NCBI GenBank assembly: GCA_017882455.1
Contig: JADGPL010000027.1
Coordinates: forward strand, 1-38,939
Source: Solirubrobacteraceae bacterium
Lineage (GTDB): Bacteria > Actinomycetota > Thermoleophilia > Solirubrobacterales > Solirubrobacteraceae
DNA: 38,939 nucleotides
Reading direction: 5' to 3'
Shown piece after piece: positions 1-6,805 of this stretch (position 1 is the first letter of the stretch; every line of letters begins with the position of its first letter). The position numbers and the translations under genes are program-made. The notes below the pieces were generated by a model that had not been told where the DNA came from, did no database searches, and saw nothing but the letters and a program-made list of their open reading frames with translations.

Positions 1-70
1 CGATCTCGTCCAAGGCGCTAAGACCGTCCCGACCAAGGCGCAGAGACAGAGGGTGGGGGGCAGATGCCAT
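1..70 (-). CDS. Possible ribbon-helix-helix antitoxin start (partial)
   Basis: An ATG on the minus strand at 70 opens a frame that runs off the left edge. Only 23 codons are visible, beginning MASAPHPLSLRLGRDGLSAL and then DEI. The stretch SLRLGxxxLxxLDEI resembles the beta-strand and first helix of CopG/RHH-type antitoxins, which often autorepress through short inverted repeats. A short inverted repeat lies just upstream at 77-96. The rest of the gene is outside the window, so family membership is an inference from a very short segment and could be wrong. Confidence 0.3.
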   Translation of the reverse strand, partial: MASAPHPLSLRLGRDGLSALDEI

Positions 71-76
71 GGCGCA

Positions 77-96
77 AGTGTAGCGCGAAATACACT
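77..96 (-). promoter_or_regulatory. Inverted repeat upstream of the partial left-edge gene
   Basis: The arms AGTGTA (77-82) and TACACT (91-96) are perfect inverted repeats with an 8-base spacer. They sit 7 bases upstream of the minus-strand ATG at 70. The position fits an autoregulatory operator of a toxin-antitoxin or similar small regulator. No experiment or second copy supports this. Confidence 0.3.
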
Positions 97-99
97 ACA

Positions 100-426
100 T
101 GCCGTGGGTGCTGTACAAGCCAAAGCGCTGCTCGTGTAGTTCGCGGATGCGCTGCCAAGCCGGGTCAGAGTTCAACTTGGCGCCCGCCATCCCCGTCTTG
201 CGTGGAAGGCGGAGCCATTCGTGGCTCCATGGCGCCAAACCGTCGACGACGCCGCAAAGGGCTGTTTGAGCGAAGTTCAAACAGCTGGGGTGCGGGCGCC
301 GGGACCGCCGCTCTCGCTCTGCGGAGGCGCGCTCGCTGTTCCTCGGAAGCGGAAGCGCGGTCGAAGTGCCGCAGGGGCGTCGGTTGGCCCCCCGGCGTCC
401 GAGCTGGCCTCGGCATATCTGATTGA
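100..426. other. Gene-poor stretch with an inverted repeat
   Basis: About 330 bases without a convincing gene. The open frames on both strands are short, Arg/Pro-rich and look like GC-skew artefacts. One minus-strand frame (95-280) ends with a segment that looks more protein-like (NSDPAWQRIRELHEQRFG), but I cannot place it and it may be a gene remnant. A perfect 9-base inverted repeat, GCTGTTTGA / TCAAACAGC, lies at 261-285 with a 7-base spacer. It could be an operator or a hairpin. Confidence 0.4.
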
Positions 427-972
427 TCCAGCTCCGGTGGACCAGTAGCTGCGCTGCTCATTCACCTCGGCCTCGAAGCACTCGACATCGTCAACCTACG
501 CGTCGGGGGGTTCGACAGCGCCACGCCCGGCTCGATCGCCGAGCCGTTCACCGCGCTCGCGGAGATGCAGCAGGAAGGACTGATCAAGCATCTCGGCATC
601 AGCACCGTCTCCGCGGAGCAGATCGCCGAGGCCCGGTCGATCGCGCCGATCGTGTGCGTGCAGAACTTCTACAACCTCGCCCACCGGGTCGACGACGAGC
701 TGATCGAGTCCCTTGCCGCACAGGACATCGCCTACGTGCCCTACTTCCCGCTCGGCGGCTTCACCCCACTGCAGTCCGACGCACTCGAATCGGTCGCCAC
801 CCGTCTGGACACCACACCGATGGCCGTCGCGCTGGCCTGGCTGCCACAGCGCTCCCCGAACGTCCTGCTGATCCCCGGCACCTCATCCGTCGCGCACCTG
901 CGCGACAACATCAACGGCGCTGAGCTCGCCCTCTCCGAGGACGAGCTCACCGAGCTGAACAGCATTGGCTGA
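427..972 (+). pseudogene. 5'-truncated aldo/keto reductase
   Basis: The frame is open from just after a TGA at 424-426 to the stop at 970-972. Homology to short-chain actinobacterial aldo/keto reductases (about 280 residues) begins near LHLGLEALDIVNLRVGG at about 463 and runs through EEGLIKHLG-like, IVCVQNFYNLAHR and LLIPGTSSVAHLRDN to a normal C-terminus. Roughly the first 110-120 residues are missing, including the strands that carry the catalytic Asp, Tyr and Lys, and no start codon with a ribosome site precedes the homology. An internal ATG at 565 would give only a 135-residue half barrel. It is therefore read as a gene remnant, probably left by a deletion whose other side is the gene-poor stretch upstream. 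A short functional protein from 565 is less likely. Confidence 0.75.
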
Positions 973-977
973 CCGCA

Positions 978-1001
978 CGACCATCGCGCAACCGATGGTC
1001 G
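978..1001 (+). terminator. Hairpin after the AKR remnant
   Basis: A perfect 9-bp stem, CGACCATCG / CGATGGTCG, encloses a 6-base loop and begins 6 bases after the AKR stop. There is no T-run, as is common for terminators in GC-rich actinobacteria. It also lies downstream of the VOC gene on the other strand, so it could serve both directions. Confidence 0.4.
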
Positions 1002-1072
1002 AGCCGTACCCGGCACACGCGGAAAGGGGGCGCCCCCGAGGCGAACCGTTCGCGGTGTAGGCCGTGTCACGA

Positions 1073-1480
1073 CTACGCAGCGGGTGGCTGGTCGATGCGC
1101 ACCAGGTTGCCGGACGGGTCACGCACGGCGCAGTCTCGCGTGCCCCACGGCTGGTCGGTCGGCTCCTGCACGATCTCGGCGCCCGAGGCGCGTAGCTTCT
1201 CGAAGGTGGCGTCGAGGTCGTCGGTGTGGAAGTGGACGCCATTGAGGGCGCCCTTGGCGAGAAGGGCGGCGAGCGCGTCGCCGTCGGCGGGGCTGCCGGC
1301 CAGGTAGTTCGTGAGGACGATCGCGACGCCGGGCTGGGAGGCGGCGCCGACGGTGATCCAGCGGAAGTCTTCGCGGGCGACGTCGTTGCGCAGTTCGAGG
1401 CCGAGTGTGTCGCGGTAGAAGGCCAGCGCGAGGTCGGGGTCATGGACTAGGACGAAGCATTGGGAAAGAGTCAGGTTCAT
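1073..1480 (-). CDS. VOC family (glyoxalase/bleomycin-resistance fold) protein
   Basis: The 135-residue protein opens MNLTLSQCFVLVHDPDLALA and continues FYRDTLGLELRNDVA, the typical first beta-alpha-beta module of VOC proteins. The second half contains GVHFHTDDLDATFEKLRASGA and the ending DPSGNLVRI, a common VOC closing motif. Such proteins bind a metal or a small hydrophobic ligand, and this subgroup has no proven reaction. The ATG at 1480 matches the family start. The gene lies 10 bases downstream of an AraC-type regulator remnant (1491-1800) on the same strand. An AraC plus VOC gene pair is a recurrent actinobacterial arrangement, so the VOC gene was probably cotranscribed with and controlled by that regulator, which now looks broken. 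Confidence 0.9.
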   Translation of the reverse strand: MNLTLSQCFVLVHDPDLALAFYRDTLGLELRNDVAREDFRWITVGAASQPGVAIVLTNYLAGSPADGDALAALLAKGALNGVHFHTDDLDATFEKLRASGAEIVQEPTDQPWGTRDCAVRDPSGNLVRIDQPPAA

Positions 1481-1490
1481 TCCCCCAACC

Positions 1491-1800
1491 CTAGGGAGCC
1501 AGGGCCCCGCGCGTTTCTTCGATCCTGCTCGGCTTGCGGCTCGGGCGGGTGAGGTCCTTGGCGATGCAGCCCGGCACGCTCGCGAGCGCGCTGTGGTCAC
1601 GGGCCCGGTAGGCCGTCGGCGTCTCGCCCACCAGCTGGGTGAAGCGGGCGCTGAACGAGCCGAGCGACGTACACCCGACCGCAATGCAGACTTCGGTGAC
1701 CGACACTTCGCCGCGGCGCAGCAGCGCCTTCGCCCGCTCGATTCGCCGCGTCGCGGGCGCGGCGCAGGTGCGCGAGGTTGGCGAGCTCCTCCGGCGTCAC
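1491..1800 (-). pseudogene. AraC-type regulator with internal deletion and frameshift
   Basis: The N-terminal frame from GTG 1800 reads MTPEELANLAHLRRARD, the usual start of a small AraC/XylS regulator. The C-terminal frame, shifted by one, reads RRIERAKALLRRGEVSVTEV, then CIAVGCTSLGSFSARF and LVGETPTAYRAR, the second helix-turn-helix. Between RARD and RRIERAK a normal protein has about 40-45 more residues carrying the first helix-turn-helix. Here the two parts abut at about 1749-1752 with the frame changed. A single internal deletion with 2-4 bases of shared sequence at the joint explains this. Without the first recognition helix the product is unlikely to work. The downstream VOC gene is intact. 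A sequencing or assembly error cannot be excluded. Confidence 0.85.
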
Positions 1801-1900
1801 GATGCCAGTGTAGGAGCGTGCCCGGGGTCCCCACCTGATTCCGGAGCGGGTGTGCGAGGATACTCAAGTGACGGGCGAGCGACAACAGGCGACAACAACC

Positions 1901-2332
1901 ATGGAGAAGAGGAAGAGCGGCTCGAAAGAGGGAAAAGGAGGCGACTCTCCCTCTCAGCTGATAGATGCGAGAATCAAGGAGCTGGGTGATTGGCGAGGCG
2001 AGATGCTCGCTCGGGTCCGGATTCTCATCAGGCAGGCCGACCCCGAAGTGGTCGAGGAGTGGAAGTGGAGGGGGGTTCCGGTGTGGTCGCACGCCGGAAT
2101 GATCTGCACCGGTGAGACGTACAAGAGTGTCGTGAAGATGACCTTCGCCAAGGGCGCCTCGTTGGAGGACCCTTCAGGCCTCTTCAACTCCAGCCTCGAA
2201 GGCAACACCAGGCGTGCCATCGATTTCCATGAGGGCGAGAAGATTGATGAAAAGGCGTTGAAGGCGCTCATTCGCGCCGCCGTGGCACTGAACGCGTCCT
2301 CAGCCGGCCAGCGGCCGGGGACGAGAGCGTAG
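1901..2332 (+). CDS. DUF1801 (YdhG/Fra-like fold) protein
   Basis: The core ELGDWRGEMLARVRILIRQA, then DPEVVEEWKWRGVPVWSHAG, then SVVKMTFAKGASLEDP and FNSSLEGNTRRAIDFHEGE is the full DUF1801 pattern. The family is small and cytosolic with no established biochemical role. From ATG 1901 the product is 143 residues, close to family size, with a charged Lys/Gly/Ser-rich N-terminus. GTG codons at 1850 and 1868 are in frame and could extend it by 17 or 11 residues. I prefer 1901 because an AGGCGA lies 8 bases upstream. The next gene begins 9 bases after the stop, so the two probably form an operon. The gene is divergent from the AraC remnant. Confidence 0.85.
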   Translation: MEKRKSGSKEGKGGDSPSQLIDARIKELGDWRGEMLARVRILIRQADPEVVEEWKWRGVPVWSHAGMICTGETYKSVVKMTFAKGASLEDPSGLFNSSLEGNTRRAIDFHEGEKIDEKALKALIRAAVALNASSAGQRPGTRA

Positions 2333-2341
2333 AGACGCGGG

Positions 2342-2761
2342 GTGAATCGGGTGAGCGAGAGCGTGGTGGGAGAAGGAACGCAGCAGAACCCCTGGGTGCT
2401 GAAAACGCCTCCCGGTACATCCGAGTATTCGATGTACCGCGATGAGGAGAGCGCCACCATCGTATGTGTGGTGGGCAAGACCAAGCTGGGTTATCAGCTG
2501 CGTGCGATCGAGGATCTGCACGCGATGCTCGAGGCGCACGGAGACTGGATGGCGCTGGGCAGCGCTGACGAGCAGAAGGCCGCCACAGAGGGCACCGTGG
2601 AGGCGTGGGCGCGCTCGCCGTCGAACCCGGTCGGCGGTTGGTATGGGACCAAGAAGGGCCTGCGCGGGCGTTTTGGCATGTACATGCCGCCCCTGCTCGA
2701 GGCACTCGGGCTGGCAGAGCTCGAGCACAATCCCCGCAACAACCGCACGCGCGCCATCTAG
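2342..2761 (+). CDS. Conserved protein of unknown function (DUF6855-like)
   Basis: This is a 139-residue protein without signal peptide or membrane segment. Recognisable conserved stretches are NPWVLKTPPGTSEYSMYRDE, LGYQLRAIEDLHAMLEAHGD, the WMALGSADEQK segment, GTVEAWARSPSNPVGGWYG and GRFGMYMPPLLEALGLAELEH. I believe this is the family now called DUF6855, but I give the number from memory. Function is unknown. It begins 9 bases after the DUF1801 gene, and in other genomes such small proteins often travel together. GTG 2342 is used. A second GTG at 2351 has a better-spaced GGGGTGA and is a fair alternative. Confidence 0.8.
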   Translation: MNRVSESVVGEGTQQNPWVLKTPPGTSEYSMYRDEESATIVCVVGKTKLGYQLRAIEDLHAMLEAHGDWMALGSADEQKAATEGTVEAWARSPSNPVGGWYGTKKGLRGRFGMYMPPLLEALGLAELEHNPRNNRTRAI

Positions 2762-2848
2762 CCGGGTCCTCGCTCGCTCGCGCGCAGCGAGGCCGCCGCG
2801 CCGGCGGCGAGCGCGAGCCGCGAGCGCGAGGTAGAGCGCCGCCGGAGC

Positions 2849-3463
2849 TCAGATGGGCGTCTGTGAGACGCCCGCCACGACATAGCCCACCACGGTGCGG
2901 GCGAAGCGGTCGGTGAGCGGAGCATGGCCGTGCAGAAGACGCTGGTAGAAGGCGCCATAGAGGAGGTCGAGGGCGCTCTCCACATCAGTGCGCTTCGCGA
3001 TCTCACCGCGCTCGATCGCGCGAGCGAAGATCTCTCGCGCCTGGTCGCGGCGGGGCTCGACGAAGCGGGCGCGGTACTCCTCGGCGAAGCCGGGGTCGCT
3101 CTGCGCTCTGGCGAGCAGGCCCGCGATCACGCGCCCGTAGGGCCTTGCGCCGAGCTGGCGGGCCCAGGGTCTGATCAACGCCAGCAGATCGCCGGCGAGC
3201 GCGCCCGTGTCCGAGCTGGCCGGTCGCTGGGCATCCCATTCCGCGAAGAGCACCTCGAGCGCGAGCAGCTCCTTGGAAGGCCACCAGCGGTAGATGGTGG
3301 CCTTGCTCGTGCCCGCGCGCTCGGCCACCGCATCCATGCTCGTCGAGTCCAGCCCGCCGTCCAGCAGCAGCTCGCTCGCGGCCGCGAGGATCGCTTTGCG
3401 CGAGCGCTCGCTGCGCGGACGCCCCCGGCGTGGCGCCTCCTGCAGAGCCTCGGTGTCGGACAC
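2849..3463 (-). CDS. TetR/AcrR family repressor
   Basis: This 204-residue protein has an N-terminal TetR helix-turn-helix at about residues 20-66, including AILAAASELLLDGG, TSMDAVAERAGTSKATIYRW and WPSKELL. The all-helical ligand-binding C-terminal half contains GARPYGRVIAGLLARAQSD and SALDLLYGAFYQRLLHGHAP, as in TetR_C_11/16-type regulators. The start is GTG 3463, which touches the TAG stop of the upstream aldo/keto reductase gene (TAGGTG), so the two must share a transcript. Because it is the distal gene of that operon, it most likely represses its own operon through the perfect palindrome at 4475-4496. The inducer is unknown. A substrate or product of the reductase, such as a reactive carbonyl, is an inference. 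Confidence 0.9.
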   Translation of the reverse strand: MSDTEALQEAPRRGRPRSERSRKAILAAASELLLDGGLDSTSMDAVAERAGTSKATIYRWWPSKELLALEVLFAEWDAQRPASSDTGALAGDLLALIRPWARQLGARPYGRVIAGLLARAQSDPGFAEEYRARFVEPRRDQAREIFARAIERGEIAKRTDVESALDLLYGAFYQRLLHGHAPLTDRFARTVVGYVVAGVSQTPI

Positions 3464-4420
3464 CTACTCTGCCTCGAGCTCCGCCACGTCCTGCTCGTCG
3501 AGGTCCAGCGCTGCTCCGTCCAGCAGCTCGTCGACCTGCTCTGCCCGGCGCAGGCCGACGATCGCGCCGTGCACCGCCGGATTGTGCAGTGCCCACGCGA
3601 TCGCCACAGCGCCGGGGGAGACCCCCAGGCGCTCGGCCACGGCGCGCACGCGCTCGGCTGCCGCGAGGTGCTCTGTGAGCTTGGGCTCGCGAAAGCGCTC
3701 GTCGTCGTGGCGCCAATCGTTGGCCGGCAGGCTCGCGATGCGCTCGCGCGTCATCTTGCCGGTGAGCAGCCCCGAGCCCATCGGCGAGTAGACGATAACG
3801 CCGATCCCCTCGCTCGCAGCGAAGGGAAGGATGTCCGTCTCGACCCCACGTTCGATCAGCGAGTAGGGCGGTTGCAGAGTCTCGACGGGGGCGATCGAGG
3901 AGATCCGGCGTATCTGCTCCGCGCTGAAGTTCGAGACGCCGATGTGTCGCACGAGCCCCTGCTCCTTGAGCTCGCTCATCGCCGACCAGCCCTCCTCGAC
4001 GTCCTGCGCCGGGACCGGCCAGTGAATCTGATAGAGGTCGATCGCGTCCACGCCGAGGCGGGCGAGGCTGGCCTCGGCCTCGCGGTGGATCGAGTCGCGC
4101 TCGAGGCTGTGGAGCACCTCTCGCCCGGGCCCCTCGAGCAGCGAGCACTTCGTGAACACGAGGGGTCGCTCCCGTATGCCCTCCAGTGCTCGGCCCACGA
4201 CCTCCTCGGAGCGCCCGAAGCCGTAGGCGGCCGCCGTGTCTATCCAGTTGACGCCGAGCTCGAGCGCGCGGTGGATCGCGGCGATCGACTCCTCGTCCTC
4301 CTGCGGCCCCCAGCCGAACTTCCAGTCTCCGCCCCCAATCGCCCAGGCGCCGAAGCCGACGCGGGTGATGTCGAGCCCGGTGGAGCCGAGCTCGGTGGTT
4401 GCAAGCTGCGTCCTGTTCAT
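3464..4420 (-). CDS. Aldo/keto reductase
   Basis: This 318-residue NADPH-dependent reductase has a full (beta/alpha)8 barrel. The catalytic tetrad can be seen: Asp and Tyr in WIDTAAAYGFGRSEE, Lys in PLVFTKCSLL and His in DLYQIHWP. The cofactor-binding end has VIVYSPMGSGLLTG and the C-terminal GAIVGLRRAEQVDELLDG. It resembles YajO/PhdJ-like stress AKRs that reduce aldehydes or ketones; the substrate is unknown. ATG 4420 is chosen because AGGAGGA lies 5 bases upstream, although the frame is open to 4558. It is the first gene of a two-gene operon with a TetR regulator that begins at its stop codon, and a perfect palindrome lies 54 bases upstream of the start. Confidence 0.93.
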   Translation of the reverse strand: MNRTQLATTELGSTGLDITRVGFGAWAIGGGDWKFGWGPQEDEESIAAIHRALELGVNWIDTAAAYGFGRSEEVVGRALEGIRERPLVFTKCSLLEGPGREVLHSLERDSIHREAEASLARLGVDAIDLYQIHWPVPAQDVEEGWSAMSELKEQGLVRHIGVSNFSAEQIRRISSIAPVETLQPPYSLIERGVETDILPFAASEGIGVIVYSPMGSGLLTGKMTRERIASLPANDWRHDDERFREPKLTEHLAAAERVRAVAERLGVSPGAVAIAWALHNPAVHGAIVGLRRAEQVDELLDGAALDLDEQDVAELEAE

Positions 4421-4474
4421 GGTCTTCCTCCTGTCGCGCGCCCTGTCGGGCTGTCTCGGTGGTCCCGAGCATAT

Positions 4475-4496
4475 CGAAACGAGCCGGCTCGTTTCG
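4475..4496 (-). promoter_or_regulatory. Perfect 22-bp palindrome, likely TetR operator
   Basis: The half-site CGAAACGAGCC is followed directly by its exact reverse complement GGCTCGTTTCG, with AT-rich flanks (ATAT on one side, GTATATA on the other). It lies 54 bases upstream of the AKR start, where the promoter of the AKR-tetR operon should be. Length, symmetry and placement are those of a TetR-family operator. The gene on the other side (4636-6081) is transcribed in the same direction and ends here, so only the AKR operon should be controlled. Confidence 0.75.
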
Positions 4497-4635
4497 GTAT
4501 ATACCTGGAGTGCGACCCCGATCCGGGATCTGCCGGCATCGGGCTGGGGATTGGGCAACTCGCTGCTCGTCCCGCTCGCTCACGCCGCCAAGCTGCGCTG
4601 AGCGCCCGATCGGCGAGCGGACGCCTCCCAGCCGC

Positions 4636-6081
4636 CTACGCGCCGACGCAGGCGGGATCAGGGCACAGGGGCGAAGAGACACGTACGACGGTGCTCGCTT
4701 CGCTGAGCGGACGGCTGGTCCAGGCCAGCGTCCACGGGGCGATCGAGTTGCCCGGCCAACGGCTGGCGAGGTTGAGCACGGGCAGTGCGGTGAACACGTG
4801 TTCGTTCGGAGAGACCTGCTCGGGCGCTCCGAACCCACCGCTCGTGCCGCGCAGCGCAGCGAACAGGGAGCCGCCGAAGTAGGAGGGCGGTTCGTCTCGA
4901 ATCCAGCTCACGATCGTCCCGCTCGGTCCGGCGGCCGCGGCCACTTCGCCGGCCTGCTCGTCCGCTGGCGAGATCGTCTGCGGCGCTGAGAAGCCGAGAC
5001 CGCGAGGGGAGGCGACCCTGACGGCGGCCGGGGTCAGCGCCGAGCCCTGCTGTGGTGGCGCCCCGCGGGCGAGGAAGATCACCATCGGCGCCTGGGCGCC
5101 CACCGGGAGGACGATCGGGGCAAGGCCCCTGGCGCCTGCGGGGCCCACCAGTCCTGTGGCGTCGCGCTCGAGCAGCTGTGCGCGGCGGAAGTGCGACGCG
5201 CCCGCCGGCTGCACGGCGACCCGCGTGAAGCCGGGGTCGGAGCAGCCACCCTCGCAGAGCTGGGTCTCATACCAGGCCACGAGCACGTTGCCCGAGCCGG
5301 CGATGAACGGTGTCAGGTCGTTCTCGTTGCCACCAGCAGCCGGGCCGAGGTTCTGCAGCGGCCCCCACTGCTGGCCGTGACGGCGCACCCGCGCGAGCAG
5401 GCTTCCCCATTTGTTCGGGAACGTCACGACCATGTCGCCGTTGCTCCCGACAGCGGCGCTCACCTGCTCGGCCTGGGCGCGACCGGCCATGACCTGCGGA
5501 CGGCCGAAGCTTCCGCCGGGCAGGCGAATGCTGGCCCACACCACGCGGTGCCGGTGGGCGTCGATGGCAATCCACGCGAGCAGGAGCGCTCCCCGCGCGT
5601 TGCCGGCAAGGCTCGGCTGTCCCCAGCCCACCGTGGCGCCCCTGATCTGCAGCGGTGAGCCGAAGCGGCCATTGGTCGTGCCCAGGGCGACCTCTGGCTT
5701 CTCCGTGCTCGTGCTCTTGCTCGTACGTGTCAGCAGCAGGTGCGCCAGGTGCCCGCCGCCCAGGTTCACGATCGGGTTGGACGCATCGCTGGCCGGCAGC
5801 GGCTGTTCGCGTCCGAACGCTCCACCCGCCGGCGCGAGCGCGTAGTGCGCGCTCGGAGGACCGAAGATGCCCCGGGGGAGCATGAGGTCCCAGGACGTCC
5901 AGCTCAGCATCTCCCCGCCGGGGCCGGACGCGAGTTGCACGTCGCCGATCTGGCTGTGGGGCGCCGACACGGTCGCCGGCGCCGACCATGCCGCGCCGGC
6001 TGGCGGCGCAAGCGTGGCCGCGAAGATGGCTCCGACCGCGAGCACGGTGGCGAGCTGCCCGGCTGGCGCGAATGGCCTCAT
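4636..6081 (-). CDS. Secreted protein of unknown function with beta-propeller-like repeats
   Basis: This 481-residue protein starts at ATG 6081 with a clear signal peptide: MRPFAPAGQLATVLAVGAIF followed by an Ala-rich core and cleavage near GAAWSAP. The mature part repeats a pattern of about 50-60 residues in which a GxFGxPxxL-type segment (GGAFGREQPL, NGRFGSPLQI, GGSFGRPQVM, GGFGAPEQVS) alternates with W-containing strands (LLAWIAID, VLVAWYETQ, IVSWIRDE). This suggests a beta-propeller or sialidase-like fold. Two Cys pairs (LCEGGCSD and LCPDPAC) may form disulfides outside the cell. No catalytic motif is seen. A second protein of the same kind lies at 13693-15099. Both probably act at or beyond the cell surface; their role is unknown. 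Confidence 0.8.
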   Translation of the reverse strand: MRPFAPAGQLATVLAVGAIFAATLAPPAGAAWSAPATVSAPHSQIGDVQLASGPGGEMLSWTSWDLMLPRGIFGPPSAHYALAPAGGAFGREQPLPASDASNPIVNLGGGHLAHLLLTRTSKSTSTEKPEVALGTTNGRFGSPLQIRGATVGWGQPSLAGNARGALLLAWIAIDAHRHRVVWASIRLPGGSFGRPQVMAGRAQAEQVSAAVGSNGDMVVTFPNKWGSLLARVRRHGQQWGPLQNLGPAAGGNENDLTPFIAGSGNVLVAWYETQLCEGGCSDPGFTRVAVQPAGASHFRRAQLLERDATGLVGPAGARGLAPIVLPVGAQAPMVIFLARGAPPQQGSALTPAAVRVASPRGLGFSAPQTISPADEQAGEVAAAAGPSGTIVSWIRDEPPSYFGGSLFAALRGTSGGFGAPEQVSPNEHVFTALPVLNLASRWPGNSIAPWTLAWTSRPLSEASTVVRVSSPLCPDPACVGA

Positions 6082-6219
6082 GGCGCCAAGCTATCCCCCG
6101 GAGGCGCCTCGCCACCTCCGGGCTAAGGACGGGCGCCCGCCGAGGACGACTACGTAGACCGGACCGCGCCTTCCCGTGCCGGTCCCGTCAAGCTCGACGG
6201 GCGTCGAGCAGCGCCATGC

Positions 6220-6717
6220 TCACTCGCAGCCCTGCTCGGCTTCCTCGGCGGCTGCCGGGCAGTCGGCCGCAGCCGCGGCGGCGCAGTCCACGACATGGCT
6301 CGTGGTCGCCTGCTGAAGCAGGCTGTAGAGCAGCTCCCGCTGCTCGGCGTCGAGCGCACTCAACACCTCGTCCTCGGCTGCGGCCAGGGCGGACTCCGCC
6401 TCGGCCAGTCGTGCAGCTCCCTCATCGGTCAGCTCGACGATGTGGCGGCGCCTGTCCTCGCTGGAGCGCCTGCGCAGGATCAGATGCTCGCTCTCGAGTT
6501 CGTTGAGCAGCCCGATCAGATTGGTGCGGTCGGTGCGCAGCGCCGAGGCCAGCGTCTGCTGGGTCGGGCTGCCATGGTCGCGCAGCACGGTCAGCGCCAC
6601 CAGATGGCGGGGACGCAGGCCGAGGGGCGCGAGCGCGGACTCGGCCCGCAGCCGTGTCAGACGGGCGAGGTGGTCGAGCAGGGCCGAGGATCGATGGCGA
6701 TTGGCGGTTGTGGCCAT
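6220..6717 (-). CDS. MarR family transcriptional regulator
   Basis: This is a 165-residue winged helix-turn-helix protein. The DNA-binding part spans about residues 35-100 and includes HLVALTVLRDHGSPTQQTLA, LRTDRTNLIGLLNELE and the wing LILRRRSSEDRRRHIVELTD. A long dimerisation helix follows, then an unusual Ala/Cys-rich tail with three Cys (VVDCAAAAAADCP and EQGCE). Those Cys could sense oxidants or electrophiles, as in OhrR/QorR-type MarR proteins, but this is an inference. ATG 6717 is chosen; a frame extension to 6777 crosses the putative operator. The gene is divergent from an azoreductase gene, and the 88-base region between them holds inverted repeats, so it likely represses itself and the azoreductase. 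Confidence 0.92.
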   Translation of the reverse strand: MATTANRHRSSALLDHLARLTRLRAESALAPLGLRPRHLVALTVLRDHGSPTQQTLASALRTDRTNLIGLLNELESEHLILRRRSSEDRRRHIVELTDEGAARLAEAESALAAAEDEVLSALDAEQRELLYSLLQQATTSHVVDCAAAAAADCPAAAEEAEQGCE

Positions 6718-6732
6718 GAACACAAGTCTATG

Positions 6733-6756
6733 ACACCCGACAACTATGTCGTGTGC
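6733..6756. promoter_or_regulatory. Inverted repeat between marR and azoR, likely MarR operator
   Basis: A core CGACA-ACTA-TGTCG (6738-6751) is symmetric, and the arms extend imperfectly to about 24 bases (8 of 10 positions per arm match). A second short palindrome AACTAGTT lies at 6760-6767, and CAACCGAGTTG at 6778-6788 repeats the CAAC/GTTG theme. Several related half-sites in the divergent promoter region fit cooperative binding by the neighbouring MarR protein. Confidence 0.6.
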
Positions 6757-6805
6757 TACAACTAGTTTAGGAATCACAACCGAGTTGCAAAGTACGACAT
6801 CTACT

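Noticed and set aside
95-280. 61-residue minus-strand frame with a protein-like ending
   Set aside because: The last 30 residues look more natural than other short frames, but I cannot assign a family. Start and context are poor, so it is only mentioned as a possible remnant.
1010-1045. GGGGGCGCCCCC palindrome near 1026-1037
   Set aside because: It has no loop and is expected by chance in such GC-rich DNA. The hairpin at 978-1001 is the better terminator candidate.
2924-4882. Long open plus-strand frame across the tetR-AKR operon
   Set aside because: It crosses two well-supported minus-strand genes and the operator and has no homology I can recognise.
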